A DNA stretch of 12,698 nucleotides from positions 1 to 12,698 of the forward strand of contig CAAFQM010000019.1 in NCBI GenBank assembly GCA_900765105.1. The letters are read 5' to 3'. Below are positions 12,324 to 12,698 of this stretch, piece by piece (position 1 is the first letter of the stretch; each line of letters begins with the position of its first letter). The notes under the pieces were generated by a model, which saw only the letters and a program-made list of their open reading frames with translations, was not told where the DNA came from and searched no databases. Source of the DNA: an uncultured Faecalibacterium sp. (lineage in GTDB: Bacteria; Bacillota; Clostridia; Oscillospirales; Ruminococcaceae). The position numbers and the translations under genes were made by a program.

Positions 12324-12698
12324 ATGAACAAAAGAACATTGCACCGCATGTTTTCCGTGCTTATGGCACTGGTGATGGCGGTCTCCCTGCTGACCGGATG
12401 CGGAACAAAAAGCGCAAAACAGGTACAGGCGCAGGAAGACGCTCAGACCATTCAGGTGTATCTGTGGAGCACCAGCCTGTACGAAAACTATGCGCCCTAT
12501 GTTCAGGCGCAGCTGCCGGACGTGAACATTGAATTCATCGTAGGCAACAACGATTTGGATTTTTACAAGTTTTTGCAGGAGAACGGCGGTCTGCCGGATA
12601 TCATCACCTGCTGCCGCTTCTCGCTGCACGATGCGGCTCCCTTGAAGGACAGCCTGATGAACCTTGCCTTGACCAACGAGGCGGGCGCTGTGTACAAC
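12324..12698 (+). CDS. Extracellular solute-binding lipoprotein of an ABC transporter (partial)
   Basis: The first 125 codons are present and the frame is still open at the window end. The N-terminus is a lipoprotein signal: MNKRTLHRM, hydrophobic stretch, lipobox LLTGC with Cys26. After a short linker it reads TIQVYLWSTSLYENYAPYVQ and PDVNIEFIVGNNDLDFYKFL, and GGLPDIITCCRFSL, the pattern of family 1 solute-binding proteins for carbohydrates (bait: strand, then VNIEF and LPDII). It would capture a sugar or similar substrate for a membrane permease, presumably encoded further right. ATG 12324 has TGAGGAG at 12308-12314 with 9-nt spacing; TTG 12321 is a minor alternative. It is transcribed from the promoter at 12200-12228, away from the disrupted wall gene. 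The substrate cannot be told from this part. Confidence 0.9.
   Translation, partial: MNKRTLHRMFSVLMALVMAVSLLTGCGTKSAKQVQAQEDAQTIQVYLWSTSLYENYAPYVQAQLPDVNIEFIVGNNDLDFYKFLQENGGLPDIITCCRFSLHDAAPLKDSLMNLALTNEAGAVYN

Noticed and set aside
1..12698. tRNA, rRNA, CRISPR array, complete insertion sequence, replication origin
   Set aside because: None could be recognised by eye on either strand; weak cloverleaf-like or repeat-like patches did not hold up.

Overview
The window looks like a chromosomal segment of a fairly GC-rich, low-motility gut Firmicute of the Oscillospiraceae/Ruminococcaceae type. A Faecalibacterium-like genome is my best guess, inferred from gene types, codon usage and Gram-positive signals (strong purine-rich RBSs, lipoprotein boxes, BY-kinase split into two genes). 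No rRNA, tRNA, CRISPR array or recognisable complete insertion sequence was seen.

Region 1 (1-4030, + strand): a secreted protein of unknown function with its own strong terminator; then a translationally coupled three-gene exopolysaccharide control module (Wzz/CpsC chain-length adaptor, CpsD tyrosine kinase, CpsB/YwqE PHP-type tyrosine phosphatase); then a SARP-like response regulator with its own promoter. Its receiver domain has Asn where the phosphoacceptor Asp should be. No glycosyltransferase or flippase gene is in view.

Region 2 (4030-6108, - strand): a DUF3783-like small protein overlapping a lipoprotein ApbE (FMN transferase), driven by an extended -10 promoter, and upstream a separate O6-alkylguanine-DNA alkyltransferase (ogt).

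Region 3 (6109-9280, + strand): a sirtuin divergent from ogt, with both predicted -10 elements overlapping one perfect palindrome; a poorly conserved, possibly GNAT-like protein coupled to a D-2-hydroxyacid dehydrogenase; and a short-chain flavodoxin with a well-formed promoter and a leader hairpin touching its RBS. A bidirectional terminator closes this block.

Region 4 (9290-12185, - strand): a two-gene cell-wall pair, an M15-type peptidase with one peptidoglycan-binding domain and, upstream, a protein with a SpoIID-like part followed by six peptidoglycan-binding repeats. The SpoIID-like part begins abruptly at its Trp-Pro-Glu motif. What lies beyond (about 12050-12178) reads better as the tail of an unrelated + strand gene, so the 5' end of this gene appears to have been lost by rearrangement.

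Region 5 (12186-12698, + strand): a good sigma-A-type promoter and the first 125 codons of a lipoprotein substrate-binding protein of an ABC transporter, which runs off the window.

The points most worth a second look are the pseudo-receiver regulator beside the capsule control genes, the terminator placed in front of the capsule module with no visible promoter after it, the shared ogt/sirtuin operator, and the broken SpoIID-like gene.
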